Assembly (NCBI GenBank): GCA_964501265.1 | Contig: CAZCSK010000048.1 | Location: 1 to 15,034 of the forward strand | Direction of reading: 5' to 3' | Origin: CAZCSK01 sp964501265 | Lineage (GTDB): Bacteria; Actinomycetota; CADDZG01; JAHWKV01 | DNA length: 15,034 nucleotides | Shown: positions 1-7,119 of the stretch, piece after piece | How positions within the stretch are numbered: the stretch's first letter is position 1 | How the letters are laid out: each line of letters opens with the position of its first letter | The notes under the pieces: model-generated | The model's database searches: none | What the model saw: the letters and a program-made list of their open reading frames with translations, nothing else | Told to the model about the DNA's origin: nothing | Position numbers and translations under genes: made by a program

Positions 1-1
1 T

Positions 2-307
2 GCTAAGGCCCTCAAGGACCAGCTATCCCTGATCGTTAAGACGATCGACGTAACGGCACCCGAAACCCCTTGTGACAACTTCGATGGAACCCAACTGTAC
101 TCGGGCGACACCGACAGCTCGGCTGGCAAGCTGGTGGGCGACAGCACCGCAGGACCGCAGACCGGCGACCGCACCTTGGCCGCCTCTGGCACCGAAACGC
201 TTTGTTTCCGGGTGGAGCTTCCCTCGGCAAGCGGCAACGCCTACCAGGATGCTACAACCACGGCGACATTCACCTTCGACGCCGAGCAGACGGCCAACAA
301 CGCCTGA
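2..307 (+). CDS. TasA/camelysin-like SipW-dependent secreted protein, 3' part only
   Basis: The reading frame is open from the window edge and ends at TGA 305-307, giving about 101 C-terminal residues; the start and signal peptide lie outside. The visible part is rich in Thr, Ser, Asp and Gly, has two cysteines (one in TPCDNF, one in ETLCFRV) and ends in a beta strand plus the tail ATFTFDAEQTANN. That tail is characteristic of TasA/camelysin-family proteins, which are exported with a SipW-type signal peptide and form extracellular fibres or surface proteins. A SipW-like peptidase follows 63 bp downstream, which matches the usual pairing of substrate and peptidase. The family call rests on the tail motif and the neighbour; whether it forms fibres is inference. 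Confidence 0.72.
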   Translation, partial: AKALKDQLSLIVKTIDVTAPETPCDNFDGTQLYSGDTDSSAGKLVGDSTAGPQTGDRTLAASGTETLCFRVELPSASGNAYQDATTTATFTFDAEQTANNA

Positions 308-315
308 TCGACGAT

Positions 316-348
316 CTGAGTGGGGCGGCACGATGTCGCCCCACTCAG
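316..348 (+). terminator. Strong hairpin between TasA-like gene and SipW gene
   Basis: The left arm 316-327 (CTGAGTGGGGCG) is exactly complementary to 337-348 (CGCCCCACTCAG). Three further pairs (one G-U) close the stem over the 3-nt loop CGA. It starts 8 bp after the stop of the TasA-like gene and ends 22 bp before the SipW start. There is no T-run after it, so it may be a partial terminator or an RNA-processing/stability element that lets the substrate be made in excess over its peptidase. An almost identical hairpin sits at the equivalent place before the second SipW gene (15001-15031). Confidence 0.6.
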
Positions 349-370
349 ACCTCTTCGAGGAGGAGAAACG

Positions 371-1411
371 ATGAAGATGATCGTTGCGATTGCCACCAAA
401 GGGCTAGCGGTTCTAGCCCTGGTGGTGGTCGCCCTCCTCGGCGTTTCGTTCGTGCCAACACTGCTCGGGTACGAGTCCTTCATCGTGACGAGCGGAAGCA
501 TGGGAAAGGCAGTGCCTACCGGATCCGTTGCGGTCACGCGGATGGTAGATATGCGGTCGGTTCGCAAGGGAGATGTCGTGAGCTTCCAAACCGGGTCCGC
601 CTCGCGAATAACCCACCGCGTCATCGCCGTCGATGAAGAAGAAGGCCAGCGCATCTTTACCACCAAAGGGGATGCCAATTCCTTCGTCGATCCCGAGCCG
701 GTGCGTCTCTCCTCGGGAAGGATCTCCCGCGTGGAGTGGTCGGTTCCCTTTGCAGGGTACGTCGTTCGATACGCGAGGACCCCGATCGGAGGCATCCTGC
801 TGTTCGCAGTACCGATCCTTGGGCTTATCCTCGGTGCCCCCAGAAGCCGTCAACGGCGGAGATTGGTCGTAACCTCTGTCGCTGCCATTCCCCGCATCGA
901 GGTAACGACTTCCTCCATCGACTTATCCTGTCCTCATTGCGGAGAGCCAGTTGCAATGGGTTTGGCTCCCCTGCACGCCGAGACGGCTCCGTTCAATGGA
1001 CAAGCCGCGTCGACCCCTGATGTCATCACCCTTGCGGAGCCCGAAGATTGGCGGGTAGAGACCCGATCCTCTCCTGACGTCATCACCTTGGCGGAACCGG
1101 AAGATTGGCGGGTAGAGACCCCGTCCTCTCTTGATGTCATCACCCTTGCGGAGCCCGAAGAGGCGCGGGTAGAGACCACCCCATCCTCTCCTGACGTCAT
1201 CACCCTGGCGGAAGCGGAAGATTGGCGGGTAGAGACCACCCCATCCTCTCCTGACGTCATCACCCATGCAGAGCCCGAAGGGGCACAAGCCGATGCCCCG
1301 TCGACCCGACTGGCCAGGCCGCGGCACAAGGCCGGGAAATACCGCGAATGGAACTTCACTCTGGGGGATCCGCCAAGGGCTCCGAGTCGCCGAGAGAGGT
1401 GGCTGCCTTGA
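371..1411 (+). CDS. sipW: SipW-type (S26B, ER-type) signal peptidase I with repeat-rich C-terminal tail
   Basis: This is a membrane serine peptidase that removes signal peptides from exported proteins, probably the TasA-like and FN3-like neighbours. The ATG at 371 is chosen because GAGGAGGAG at 357-365 is a near-perfect ribosome site; the frame is open back to 320, but that start lies inside the hairpin. The protein has 346 residues. Transmembrane segment 1 is about 12-33. The catalytic Ser43 is in TSGSMGK. His82 in RITHRV replaces the Lys of bacterial SPase I, as in the SipW/ER type. Asp101 is in TKGDAN. Transmembrane segment 2 is about 139-155 and is followed by an Arg-rich stretch, so the tail should be cytoplasmic. 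The tail has a single CPHCGE (Cys187, Cys190), five 19-20-residue acidic repeats (about 216-313) and a YREWNF motif near the end. It is longer than usual SipW proteins of about 190 residues. Its stop overlaps the next start by one base. Confidence 0.9.
   Translation: MKMIVAIATKGLAVLALVVVALLGVSFVPTLLGYESFIVTSGSMGKAVPTGSVAVTRMVDMRSVRKGDVVSFQTGSASRITHRVIAVDEEEGQRIFTTKGDANSFVDPEPVRLSSGRISRVEWSVPFAGYVVRYARTPIGGILLFAVPILGLILGAPRSRQRRRLVVTSVAAIPRIEVTTSSIDLSCPHCGEPVAMGLAPLHAETAPFNGQAASTPDVITLAEPEDWRVETRSSPDVITLAEPEDWRVETPSSLDVITLAEPEEARVETTPSSPDVITLAEAEDWRVETTPSSPDVITHAEPEGAQADAPSTRLARPRHKAGKYREWNFTLGDPPRAPSRRERWLP
1016..1309 (+). repeat. Five tandem 57-60 bp repeats inside the SipW tail
   Basis: The units begin at about 1016, 1073, 1130, 1190 and 1250. 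Each encodes a version of PDVITLAEPEDWRVETxSS; the third and fourth units carry one extra codon (Thr) and the fifth is degraded after DVITHAEPEG. DNA identity between units is high, with TGACGTCATCACC recurring, which suggests recent expansion. The encoded segment is acidic and probably cytoplasmic. The second SipW copy lacks the array but has a related acidic stretch (ITWPEPEVASI), so the array looks like a lineage-specific expansion of a pre-existing tail. Confidence 0.85.
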
Positions 1412-1860
1412 TGGGCACGCCAAAGCCGCGGATGGGAACGATCCGTCTGCTTTGCCTGTCTCTGCTGGCTGCCTTCTTCATGACGATCGCGATTCCTGCA
1501 TACTCTCGATTCGTTAAAACGGTCAGCGTGCCGAATACCATCACGACCGCCACGTTGCATCCACCAACAACTCTTTTTGCTTCTGCCTCCTGCGATGGCG
1601 GGGGCACAGCCAAGGTCACGCTAGGCTGGGCTGAAACGTTATCGACCTTTGCCGACGGCTACGACATCTACCGAAGTTCGACGGATGGGGCCCCCTACGC
1701 GAAGATCGATCGCGTGATTGGAAGAACCACCACGGCATTCGCGAACCAGGGCCTTGCTGTAGGAACTACCTACTTCTACATAGTGAGGTCAACCGCCAAC
1801 AATTGGACGAGCGTTGATTCGGATCAGGCTCAGGCGACCACTCCCGCATCGTGTGCATAG
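1411..1860 (+). CDS. Small secreted single-domain fibronectin-III-like protein, probable SipW substrate
   Basis: The protein has 149 residues from the ATG at 1411, which overlaps the sipW stop (TGATG) and has AGAGAGGTGG just upstream. The in-frame ATG at 1348 lies inside sipW and is rejected. A hydrophobic export segment spans about 11-31 and ends at a likely cleavage site (PAYS-RF). Just after it comes NTITTATLHPPT, similar to the post-cleavage motif of SipW-cognate exported proteins. The rest is one beta-rich FN3-like domain (GYDIYRS, TTYFYIVRS). Two cysteines, in ASCDGG and in the last residues PASCA, could form a disulfide closing the domain. Coupling to sipW suggests it is matured by that peptidase. 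The paralogue at 13703-14152 has the same length and both cysteines. It may be a matrix or adhesion protein; that role is inferred. Confidence 0.82.
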   Translation: MGTPKPRMGTIRLLCLSLLAAFFMTIAIPAYSRFVKTVSVPNTITTATLHPPTTLFASASCDGGGTAKVTLGWAETLSTFADGYDIYRSSTDGAPYAKIDRVIGRTTTAFANQGLAVGTTYFYIVRSTANNWTSVDSDQAQATTPASCA

Positions 1861-1863
1861 GCG

Positions 1864-1901
1864 AACCCCCCTTGCAGTTTCCAGCTGACCAAGTTGGGGT
1901 T
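1864..1901 (+). terminator. Probable terminator hairpin after the FN3-like gene
   Basis: AACCCC at 1864-1869 pairs with GGGGTT at 1896-1901, and CTTG at 1871-1874 pairs with CAAG at 1890-1893, with a small internal bulge between. It begins three bases after the stop codon and is followed by only a short T stretch. A second small stem (GGGGA-TTT-TCCCC, 1921-1933) follows. Placement supports termination of the sipW-FN3 transcript; the short T tract keeps confidence moderate. Confidence 0.5.
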
Positions 1902-1953
1902 TCCCGAAGTCGCGAAAATAGGGGATTTTCCCCGATGGTCTTAGCGGGGAAAT

Positions 1954-2007
1954 GCGCCAGGCTACAGCAGGCGCTCCTCATTACTCGGAGGCAAGGGCAT
2001 CGCCCTT
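1954..2007 (+). other. Cluster of short hairpins in the leader of the signalling cluster
   Basis: Three small stems lie in a row: GCGCC/GGCGC (1954-1958 with 1970-1974), CTCC/GGAG (1974-1977 with 1987-1990, sharing one base with the first, so the two compete at that point) and AAGGGC-ATC-GCCCTT (1993-2007). GAGATCTC follows. They lie in the 275-bp gap between the FN3-like gene and the REC-kinase gene. I could not match them to a known riboswitch; they could be a leader, an attenuator or chance structure in GC-rich DNA. Confidence 0.3.
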
Positions 2008-2135
2008 TGAGATCTCGGGCCGTCGGCGTGCTGGGAGCTTTCCTAACGGGATTTGTGGGTACGCGCTCAAATTCCCGGCACTGCCGCGCACCCAAGCTAG
2101 CTAATCGTTTCAAGATGGAGAGAGCGAGTGATTAG

Positions 2136-3320
2136 GTGACCAAGATAAGCGTGCTGGTCGCTGAAGACCAGCCCATATTTCGGGCAGTCCTGGCCGATCT
2201 GATCGCGGGTGAACCCTCACTCCAGCTGGTCGGGATGGCCGAAGATGCTGACCAGGCGATCGAGATCGCCCGCAGAGAAAAACCCGATGTCGCGTTGTTA
2301 GACGTGTCGATGCCCGGAGGTGGCGGACCGAGAGCCGCCCGGGAGATATGTGCCGTTTCTTCTAAGACGAAGGTGCTCGCCCTTTCTGCGGCGGAGGACC
2401 GTCATGCTGTCCTTGGGATGCTGCGAGCGGGCGCGATCGGTTATCTCCTCAAGGATGTGTCGCCGGAGAGCCTTGTTCGGTCGATGATGAAAGCGGCCGA
2501 AGGCCAGGCGATCCTCTCTCGCGCAGTCACCGCAGATGTGATCGATGAACTGGTCATGCGCCTGAACAAGTCTGAGGAGCTTACGGAGGAACTGGAGGCT
2601 CTCGATCGGACCAAGAGAGAACTCATCCAGATCCTTTCGCATGAACTCAGAACCCCGGTCACCGTGATCCAGGGGGCTGTCAAGACGCTCGTCAAACCGG
2701 GCATCGATCCTTCCTCTGAACAAGTCGCCGTTATCGCGGCGAGTGCTCTGAAAGCAACGTCAAGACTCATCCGTCTGGCCGGGAACGTATCGGCGGCCGC
2801 GCAGCTGGGACTTGAGGGTACCGAGGTGCATGGCCGGCAGCTCTCGGTTAGCCAGCTTCTTACGGCGGTAACCGGGGAGTTTCCTCACGAGAAAGACTCG
2901 CTGATTCTTATCTCGGAAGGCAAAGACGCGTCGGCGTTCCTATCCGCCGATCTTGATCTCGCTACCCGCGCACTTGTTTTGGTGATCGAGAACGCTCTTG
3001 AATTGGCGCCCGAGGCTGCCGTGGAAGTGATGGTTCGGGTTGAAGGCAAAGAGGTCGAGATCCATATCTCGGATCGTGGTCCCGGGATACCCGATGAGTT
3101 TCGGGAGCACATCTTCGAGCCGTTCGCTCAGGCCGACTCCAGCACAACTCGCACTCACCAAGGGCTTGGGGTCGGTCTGTACCTGGCGCGCAGGATCATG
3201 CGGGCCCACGGAGGCAAGATCGATATGTTCGACAGGGCCGGCGGTGGTACCACCTTTGTTCTCGCCTTCCCCGCCGCTCCTCAGCCGGACAAGATGACAT
3301 CAAGATCCGGGGAGAGGTAG
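2136..3320 (+). CDS. Soluble hybrid: response-regulator receiver plus histidine kinase
   Basis: The protein has 394 residues and a GTG start; no membrane segment is visible. Residues about 4-120 form a receiver domain with acidic pocket E10/D11, phosphoacceptor Asp56 (LLDVSMP), Ser84 and Lys106 (YLLKD). A helical, probably coiled-coil linker covers about 135-165. The HisKA phosphorylation motif LSHELRTPV has His169. A HATPase domain ends the protein, with VIENALELAP as N box, DRGPGIPD as G1 and GLGVGLYLARR as G2. The order REC-HisKA-HATPase means its kinase activity can be set by an upstream phosphodonor. The N box is somewhat divergent (ENALEL). Its receiver is closely similar to that of the next gene (GGGPxAAR after the phosphorylation site), and the two genes abut, so they likely share a kinase or act in one relay. 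Confidence 0.88.
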   Translation: MTKISVLVAEDQPIFRAVLADLIAGEPSLQLVGMAEDADQAIEIARREKPDVALLDVSMPGGGGPRAAREICAVSSKTKVLALSAAEDRHAVLGMLRAGAIGYLLKDVSPESLVRSMMKAAEGQAILSRAVTADVIDELVMRLNKSEELTEELEALDRTKRELIQILSHELRTPVTVIQGAVKTLVKPGIDPSSEQVAVIAASALKATSRLIRLAGNVSAAAQLGLEGTEVHGRQLSVSQLLTAVTGEFPHEKDSLILISEGKDASAFLSADLDLATRALVLVIENALELAPEAAVEVMVRVEGKEVEIHISDRGPGIPDEFREHIFEPFAQADSSTTRTHQGLGVGLYLARRIMRAHGGKIDMFDRAGGGTTFVLAFPAAPQPDKMTSRSGER

Positions 3321-4508
3321 GTGCAGTGCATCCGGGTTCTCATAGCGGACGATGAGCCAGCGCTGCGAGAGGCTCTAGCCGACCTGATAGGAGATGACGA
3401 CTCTCTTGAGCTAGTAGGGAGCGCCGAGGACGCCGAGCAGGCGGTCCTGCTGGCCAAGGATCACCGGCCGGATGTAGCCCTCCTCGATGTCAAGATGCCC
3501 AAGGGTGGTGGCCCGACAGCGGCCCGGGGGATTCGTTCCATCTCTCCTTCGACGCGAATGGTTGCCTTCTCCGCATATGGGGACCGGGTTGCGGTTGTCG
3601 AGATGCTAAAGGCCGGGGCGGTGGGCTACCTCTTGAAGGGTACATCTGCCGAAGAGATCCTCCGGGCGATACGAAGAGCTGGTGAAGGTCAGGCACCCCT
3701 CGCCGCGGAGGTGGCGGGCGCACTGATAGATCAGCTGGCAGTGCAGCTGGATCGGGAGGAGAGGGAAGCGACAGAGGGGCGTGAAAAGTCCAAACGGATC
3801 CGGAAGGTTTTGGAGGGAGAGGGGCTGTCGATGGTCTTTCAGCCCATCTTCGACCTTAGAAGTGGCGAGGTTGTCGGCCACGAGTCGCTGGCACGTTTCC
3901 TGGTAGAGCCCAGCCGTCCTCCGAACGAGTGGTTCGTCGAGGCGCACGACATCGGGCTTGGCCCCGAACTGCAGTTGACCGCGGTGCGTGCCGCCTTGGG
4001 CCATCTCCACAACCTTCCTGTCGCAACGTTTTTGTCAGTGAACCTGTCGCCCGATGTGGTCGCCGCACCAGAGCTCTTGGAAGCGATCACCCAGGTTCCC
4101 GCCGGACGGGTCGTGATCGAGGTGACCGAGCACGCTCCTGTCGCTGACTATCAGGTCCTGAATGAGGCCCTAGAGGTGCTGAGGAGCCGTGGATTCCGGT
4201 TCGCGATCGACGACGCCGGAGCCGGATACGCCAGCCTGAAACACATCCTTCACATATCACCGGAGTTCATCAAGCTCGATATCTCTCTTACTCAGGGTGT
4301 CGACAAGGACCCGGCCAAGAGGGCGCTATCGCATGCCCTCATCGCATTCGCATCTGAGACGGGAGCCGTGATAGTGGCGGAAGGGATCGAGACACAGGAG
4401 GAACTGGACGCGCTCCGGGGACTCGGCGTTGCCTATGGCCAGGGGTACTATCTCGCTCGCCCCGGACCTCTTGTACTGCCGGAGCTTGCAGAGCAGCAAG
4501 TGCCATGA
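3321..4508 (+). CDS. REC-EAL cyclic-di-GMP phosphodiesterase
   Basis: This protein of 395 residues probably hydrolyses c-di-GMP to pGpG under control of phosphorylation. The GTG start lies directly after the previous TAG, with GGGGAGAGG as ribosome site. The receiver (about 3-120) has D10/D11, phosphoacceptor Asp56 (LLDVKMP) and LLKG. The EAL domain (about 170-385) has the signature Glu in HESLARF, Asn in NLSPD, Glu in EVTEH, the metal-binding Asp pair in IDDAGAGY, Lys in IKLD, Glu in AEGIET and the end motif GQGYYLARP. All expected catalytic positions appear present, so it should be active. No GGDEF domain is present and no diguanylate cyclase lies in the window. The c-di-GMP riboswitch at 7706-7780 is a plausible downstream reader of this enzyme's activity. 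Confidence 0.93.
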   Translation: MQCIRVLIADDEPALREALADLIGDDDSLELVGSAEDAEQAVLLAKDHRPDVALLDVKMPKGGGPTAARGIRSISPSTRMVAFSAYGDRVAVVEMLKAGAVGYLLKGTSAEEILRAIRRAGEGQAPLAAEVAGALIDQLAVQLDREEREATEGREKSKRIRKVLEGEGLSMVFQPIFDLRSGEVVGHESLARFLVEPSRPPNEWFVEAHDIGLGPELQLTAVRAALGHLHNLPVATFLSVNLSPDVVAAPELLEAITQVPAGRVVIEVTEHAPVADYQVLNEALEVLRSRGFRFAIDDAGAGYASLKHILHISPEFIKLDISLTQGVDKDPAKRALSHALIAFASETGAVIVAEGIETQEELDALRGLGVAYGQGYYLARPGPLVLPELAEQQVP

Positions 4509-4906
4509 GCAACCTGGAAAAAATCACGGTCGGAAGCGCCGAGATGGAGTGGGACGCTGACTCACGGCTAGCCATGCTGCGCTTCCTGCGCGAAGCGCAT
4601 GCCGCGCGCGAGGAGGCCGTCCTTCTTGCCGAAGCGCTGACGGGGTGGATCGGCACGGACGGCGTGAGCTTCGGTCTTTTGGGCGACGGAGGAAACCTCG
4701 GCGGCGTCGACGCCGACTATCGCTCGGTATGGGGAACTTTCTTTAGGCAGCATCGCGGGGAGTCCTACGTCGCTTTCTTCAACATGAGACCTGCCGTTCG
4801 GCTCGCCGCTGATATGTTCCGCATCGGAACGGGGGTGCAGCTGAAGGCTTTCGCTGATGAGACGGATGCACGGTCCTGGCTTCGCGAGAAGGGCATTTCC
4901 GCATGA
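4505..4906 (+). CDS. Small STAS/SpoIIAA-like protein
   Basis: The protein has 133 residues and overlaps the previous gene by ATGA at 4505-4508, so it is probably translationally coupled. No signal peptide or membrane helix is visible. The strand/helix pattern and the end (VQLKAFADETDARSWLREKGI) resemble the small SpoIIAA-like STAS/SEC14-type proteins found beside sensor kinases, where the last motif precedes the C-terminal helix. Function in those is usually protein-protein signalling. Here it sits between a phosphodiesterase and a kinase, so it may be a modulator of the kinase at 4903. The family assignment is by overall look only and is not strong. Confidence 0.7.
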   Translation: MSNLEKITVGSAEMEWDADSRLAMLRFLREAHAAREEAVLLAEALTGWIGTDGVSFGLLGDGGNLGGVDADYRSVWGTFFRQHRGESYVAFFNMRPAVRLAADMFRIGTGVQLKAFADETDARSWLREKGISA

Positions 4907-6264
4907 AGGCGGCACTGGGTTTTGATGAGATCTTCGCCGTGATGGCGGCCGCCTCCGTCGGACAGACCGACGTCCGGGTGGCCCTGCCCGATCATCCTCA
5001 AACCGATGATCTGGCGACGAGGTTTGCCATCGCGCTCAATCTACTGTTGGACGATCTTACGCAAAGGAGCGCTGAGCTCATCGCCAGCGAGGCTCGAAAG
5101 AGCGCTATCTTGAAATCGGTGCTCGATTCGATCATCTCCATGGATCACGAGGGCAAGATCGTAGAGTTCAACCCCGCGGCCGAGAAGATGTTCGGATACA
5201 CCAGAGCTGACGTGATCGGCAACCCCTTGGCGGAGGTGATCATTCCTCCCAGCTTTAGGGAGAAGCATAGGCGTGGTCTGACGAACTATCTAGCCACCGG
5301 AGAGGGCCCGGTGATCGGCAAGCGGCTCGAGCTTGCCGGGATGCGGTCGGACGGAACCGAGTTTCCCGTAGAGCTAACCGTTACCCGGGTGGAACTCCCA
5401 GGACCTCCGCAGTTCACGGGGTTCCTCCGAGACATCACCGACCGGAAGGCGGCCGAGGCACAGCTCGAAGCCTATGCCCTCGACCTGCGTGGCTCCCTTG
5501 CTTCGGAGCGGGCGCGGGCCAGCCAGTTGGAGGACGCCCTCGAGCAACTGCGGTCGGCCACGGCGGCGCTCACTCAAACTGACGAAGAACGAAAGAGACT
5601 GCTTGCTCATCTCGTTAAAGCCCAAGAGGAGGAGCGAAAACGCATCGCCTCGGACGTTCACGACGACTCCATCCAGGTGATGGCGGCGGTGGGGATGCGT
5701 CTGGGAATGATGCGCGCTCGCCTTACCGACCCCGATATGCTCGGCTGGGTCACCAAGCTTGAAGACGTGGTCCAGCTATCCATAGGCCGCCTTAGGCATC
5801 TTCTCTTCCAGCTCGCTCCGCCGGCTCTGGACAGGGAAGGGCTGGCGGCGGCCGTCCACACCTACCTGGACGAATCATTCGGCGAGGACGGAATCAAGTA
5901 CAACCTGGAGACCCTTATGAGCGCCGAGCCCTCGCGGGAGATCCGGACGCTCGTCTACCGCATCGCCCAAGAGGCCCTCAGCAACGTTCGCAAGCACGCC
6001 CAGGCCACTCAAGTCGCAGTTCGGCTTGAGGACCGCGATGGGGGGCTGTTGGTCGAAGTCCGAGACGATGGGTTGGGATATTCGCCAGACGATTCGGAGT
6101 TGCCTCGGCCCGGGCATCTGGGTCTCGTATCCATGCGTGAGCGGGCCGAGATGCTGGGAGGGTGGTTCCGGATCGAAGGAAGCCCTGGTGCGGGCACCAG
6201 CGTGCAGTTCTGGGTGCCCGGGGATGGTGGCGAACGGGCGGCAGGGTTAACCGCGAGGCATTGA
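4903..6264 (+). CDS. Soluble PAS-domain NarL-type sensor histidine kinase
   Basis: The protein has 453 residues and its start overlaps the previous stop (ATGA at 4903-4906). Residues 1-60 form a conserved helical N-terminal region (FDEIFAVMAAASVG, DDLATRFAIALN) seen in related PAS kinases. A PAS domain follows at about 66-185 (SIISMDHEGKIVEFNPAAEKMFGY), then a coiled-coil linker. The HisKA_3 dimerisation helix has EEERKRIASDVHDDSIQ with phosphoacceptor His253. The HATPase has EALSNVRKHAQAT as N box, VRDDGLGY as G1 and GHLGLVSMRERA as G2. This is the architecture of kinases that phosphorylate NarL/FixJ-type regulators, and such a regulator lies 64 bp downstream. There are no transmembrane segments, so it should sense a cytoplasmic or diffusible signal through PAS. 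A cofactor cannot be read from the sequence. Confidence 0.92.
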   Translation: MKAALGFDEIFAVMAAASVGQTDVRVALPDHPQTDDLATRFAIALNLLLDDLTQRSAELIASEARKSAILKSVLDSIISMDHEGKIVEFNPAAEKMFGYTRADVIGNPLAEVIIPPSFREKHRRGLTNYLATGEGPVIGKRLELAGMRSDGTEFPVELTVTRVELPGPPQFTGFLRDITDRKAAEAQLEAYALDLRGSLASERARASQLEDALEQLRSATAALTQTDEERKRLLAHLVKAQEEERKRIASDVHDDSIQVMAAVGMRLGMMRARLTDPDMLGWVTKLEDVVQLSIGRLRHLLFQLAPPALDREGLAAAVHTYLDESFGEDGIKYNLETLMSAEPSREIRTLVYRIAQEALSNVRKHAQATQVAVRLEDRDGGLLVEVRDDGLGYSPDDSELPRPGHLGLVSMRERAEMLGGWFRIEGSPGAGTSVQFWVPGDGGERAAGLTARH

Positions 6265-6328
6265 TAGAGGTGCTGGCTGTTGTTGATCGAAGCCGCCATC
6301 CGGGTAACTTCGAGGCGAAAGGTGAGAA

Positions 6329-6991
6329 GTGGTTCGGGATCTAGCCGATCAGATCGATGTCCTGATCGTTGATGACCACACCATCCTTGCCGAGTCCTTG
6401 GCAGATGCCCTGGGTGAGCAAGGCTTCGAGCAGGTGCGAACCGTCGGCACGGTGTCGGAGTCACTCGCGGCGGTTAGAGAACGCCGCCCTGATGTCGTTC
6501 TGATGGATTTCAGACTCCCTGACGGCGAGGGAACGAAGGCCGCTGCGTCGATCAAGGCGGAGTGTCCCTCCACCAAGGTGATAATGCTCACCGCGGAAGC
6601 ACATGAGTCGATAGTGATCCAAGCGATCGAGGCTGGGTGCTCGGGGTATCTGTTGAAGGATTCACGACTAGACGAGGTGGTCAATGCAGTGCGTTCGGCG
6701 CATGAGGGGGAGGCCCTTATATCGCCCAGTATGCTGGCGCGCATCCTGCCGAAATTGAGTTCGAGTGGCGGACGGGCAAGGTTCGAACTCAGTCGGCGCG
6801 AGATGGAAGTCCTCACGCTAGTGGCAGAAGGGGTCTCTAATCAGGCGATCGCGGACTCCCTTGTCCTGAGTACCAACACCGTGCGTAACCACGTCCAGCG
6901 GATCCTCACTAAATTGGGCGTTCACTCAAAGCTCGAAGCGGTTGCCGTCGCCACGCGCCAGGGCATCCTTCGCACACCGGGATCGTCCTGA
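6329..6991 (+). CDS. NarL/FixJ-family response regulator (REC-LuxR HTH)
   Basis: The protein has 220 residues. The GTG at 6329 is preceded by AAAGGTGAG. The receiver (about 9-125) has D15/D16, phosphoacceptor Asp60 (LMDFRLP), Thr88 and Lys110 (YLLKD). The C-terminal LuxR-type helix-turn-helix is at about 153-215 (LSRREMEVLTLVAEG, then NTVRNHVQRILTKLGV). It is the only protein in the window with a clear DNA-binding domain, so it is the likely transcriptional output of the PAS kinase at 4903 and perhaps of the other receiver proteins. Its target promoters cannot be identified from this sequence. Confidence 0.93.
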   Translation: MVRDLADQIDVLIVDDHTILAESLADALGEQGFEQVRTVGTVSESLAAVRERRPDVVLMDFRLPDGEGTKAAASIKAECPSTKVIMLTAEAHESIVIQAIEAGCSGYLLKDSRLDEVVNAVRSAHEGEALISPSMLARILPKLSSSGGRARFELSRREMEVLTLVAEGVSNQAIADSLVLSTNTVRNHVQRILTKLGVHSKLEAVAVATRQGILRTPGSS

Positions 6992-7119
6992 ATCCGGCCT
7001 GGCACTCGATCGCTCACGGGTTTCTCGGATTGATGCAAATGAACTAACGGATCTTTGAGCAAGCGGCATCTGTCCTCCGGGAGCAGGGATTTCGATAACT
7101 CTGCTAAAGCGATTGGGGG

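Noticed and set aside
320..370. Upstream ATG at 320 for the first SipW
   Set aside because: It lies inside the hairpin at 316-348. The start at 371 has GAGGAGGAG at ideal spacing and aligns with the start of the second SipW.
923..1560. Long minus-strand open frames opposite the sipW repeat region
   Set aside because: They are shadows produced by the 57-60 bp in-frame repeats. They show only repeat-derived sequence, have no ribosome site and lie opposite a well-supported gene.
1851..2135. Possible 94-residue gene between the FN3-like and REC-kinase genes
   Set aside because: The translation is Arg-rich without domain character, crosses the terminator and hairpins, and resembles random GC-rich sequence.
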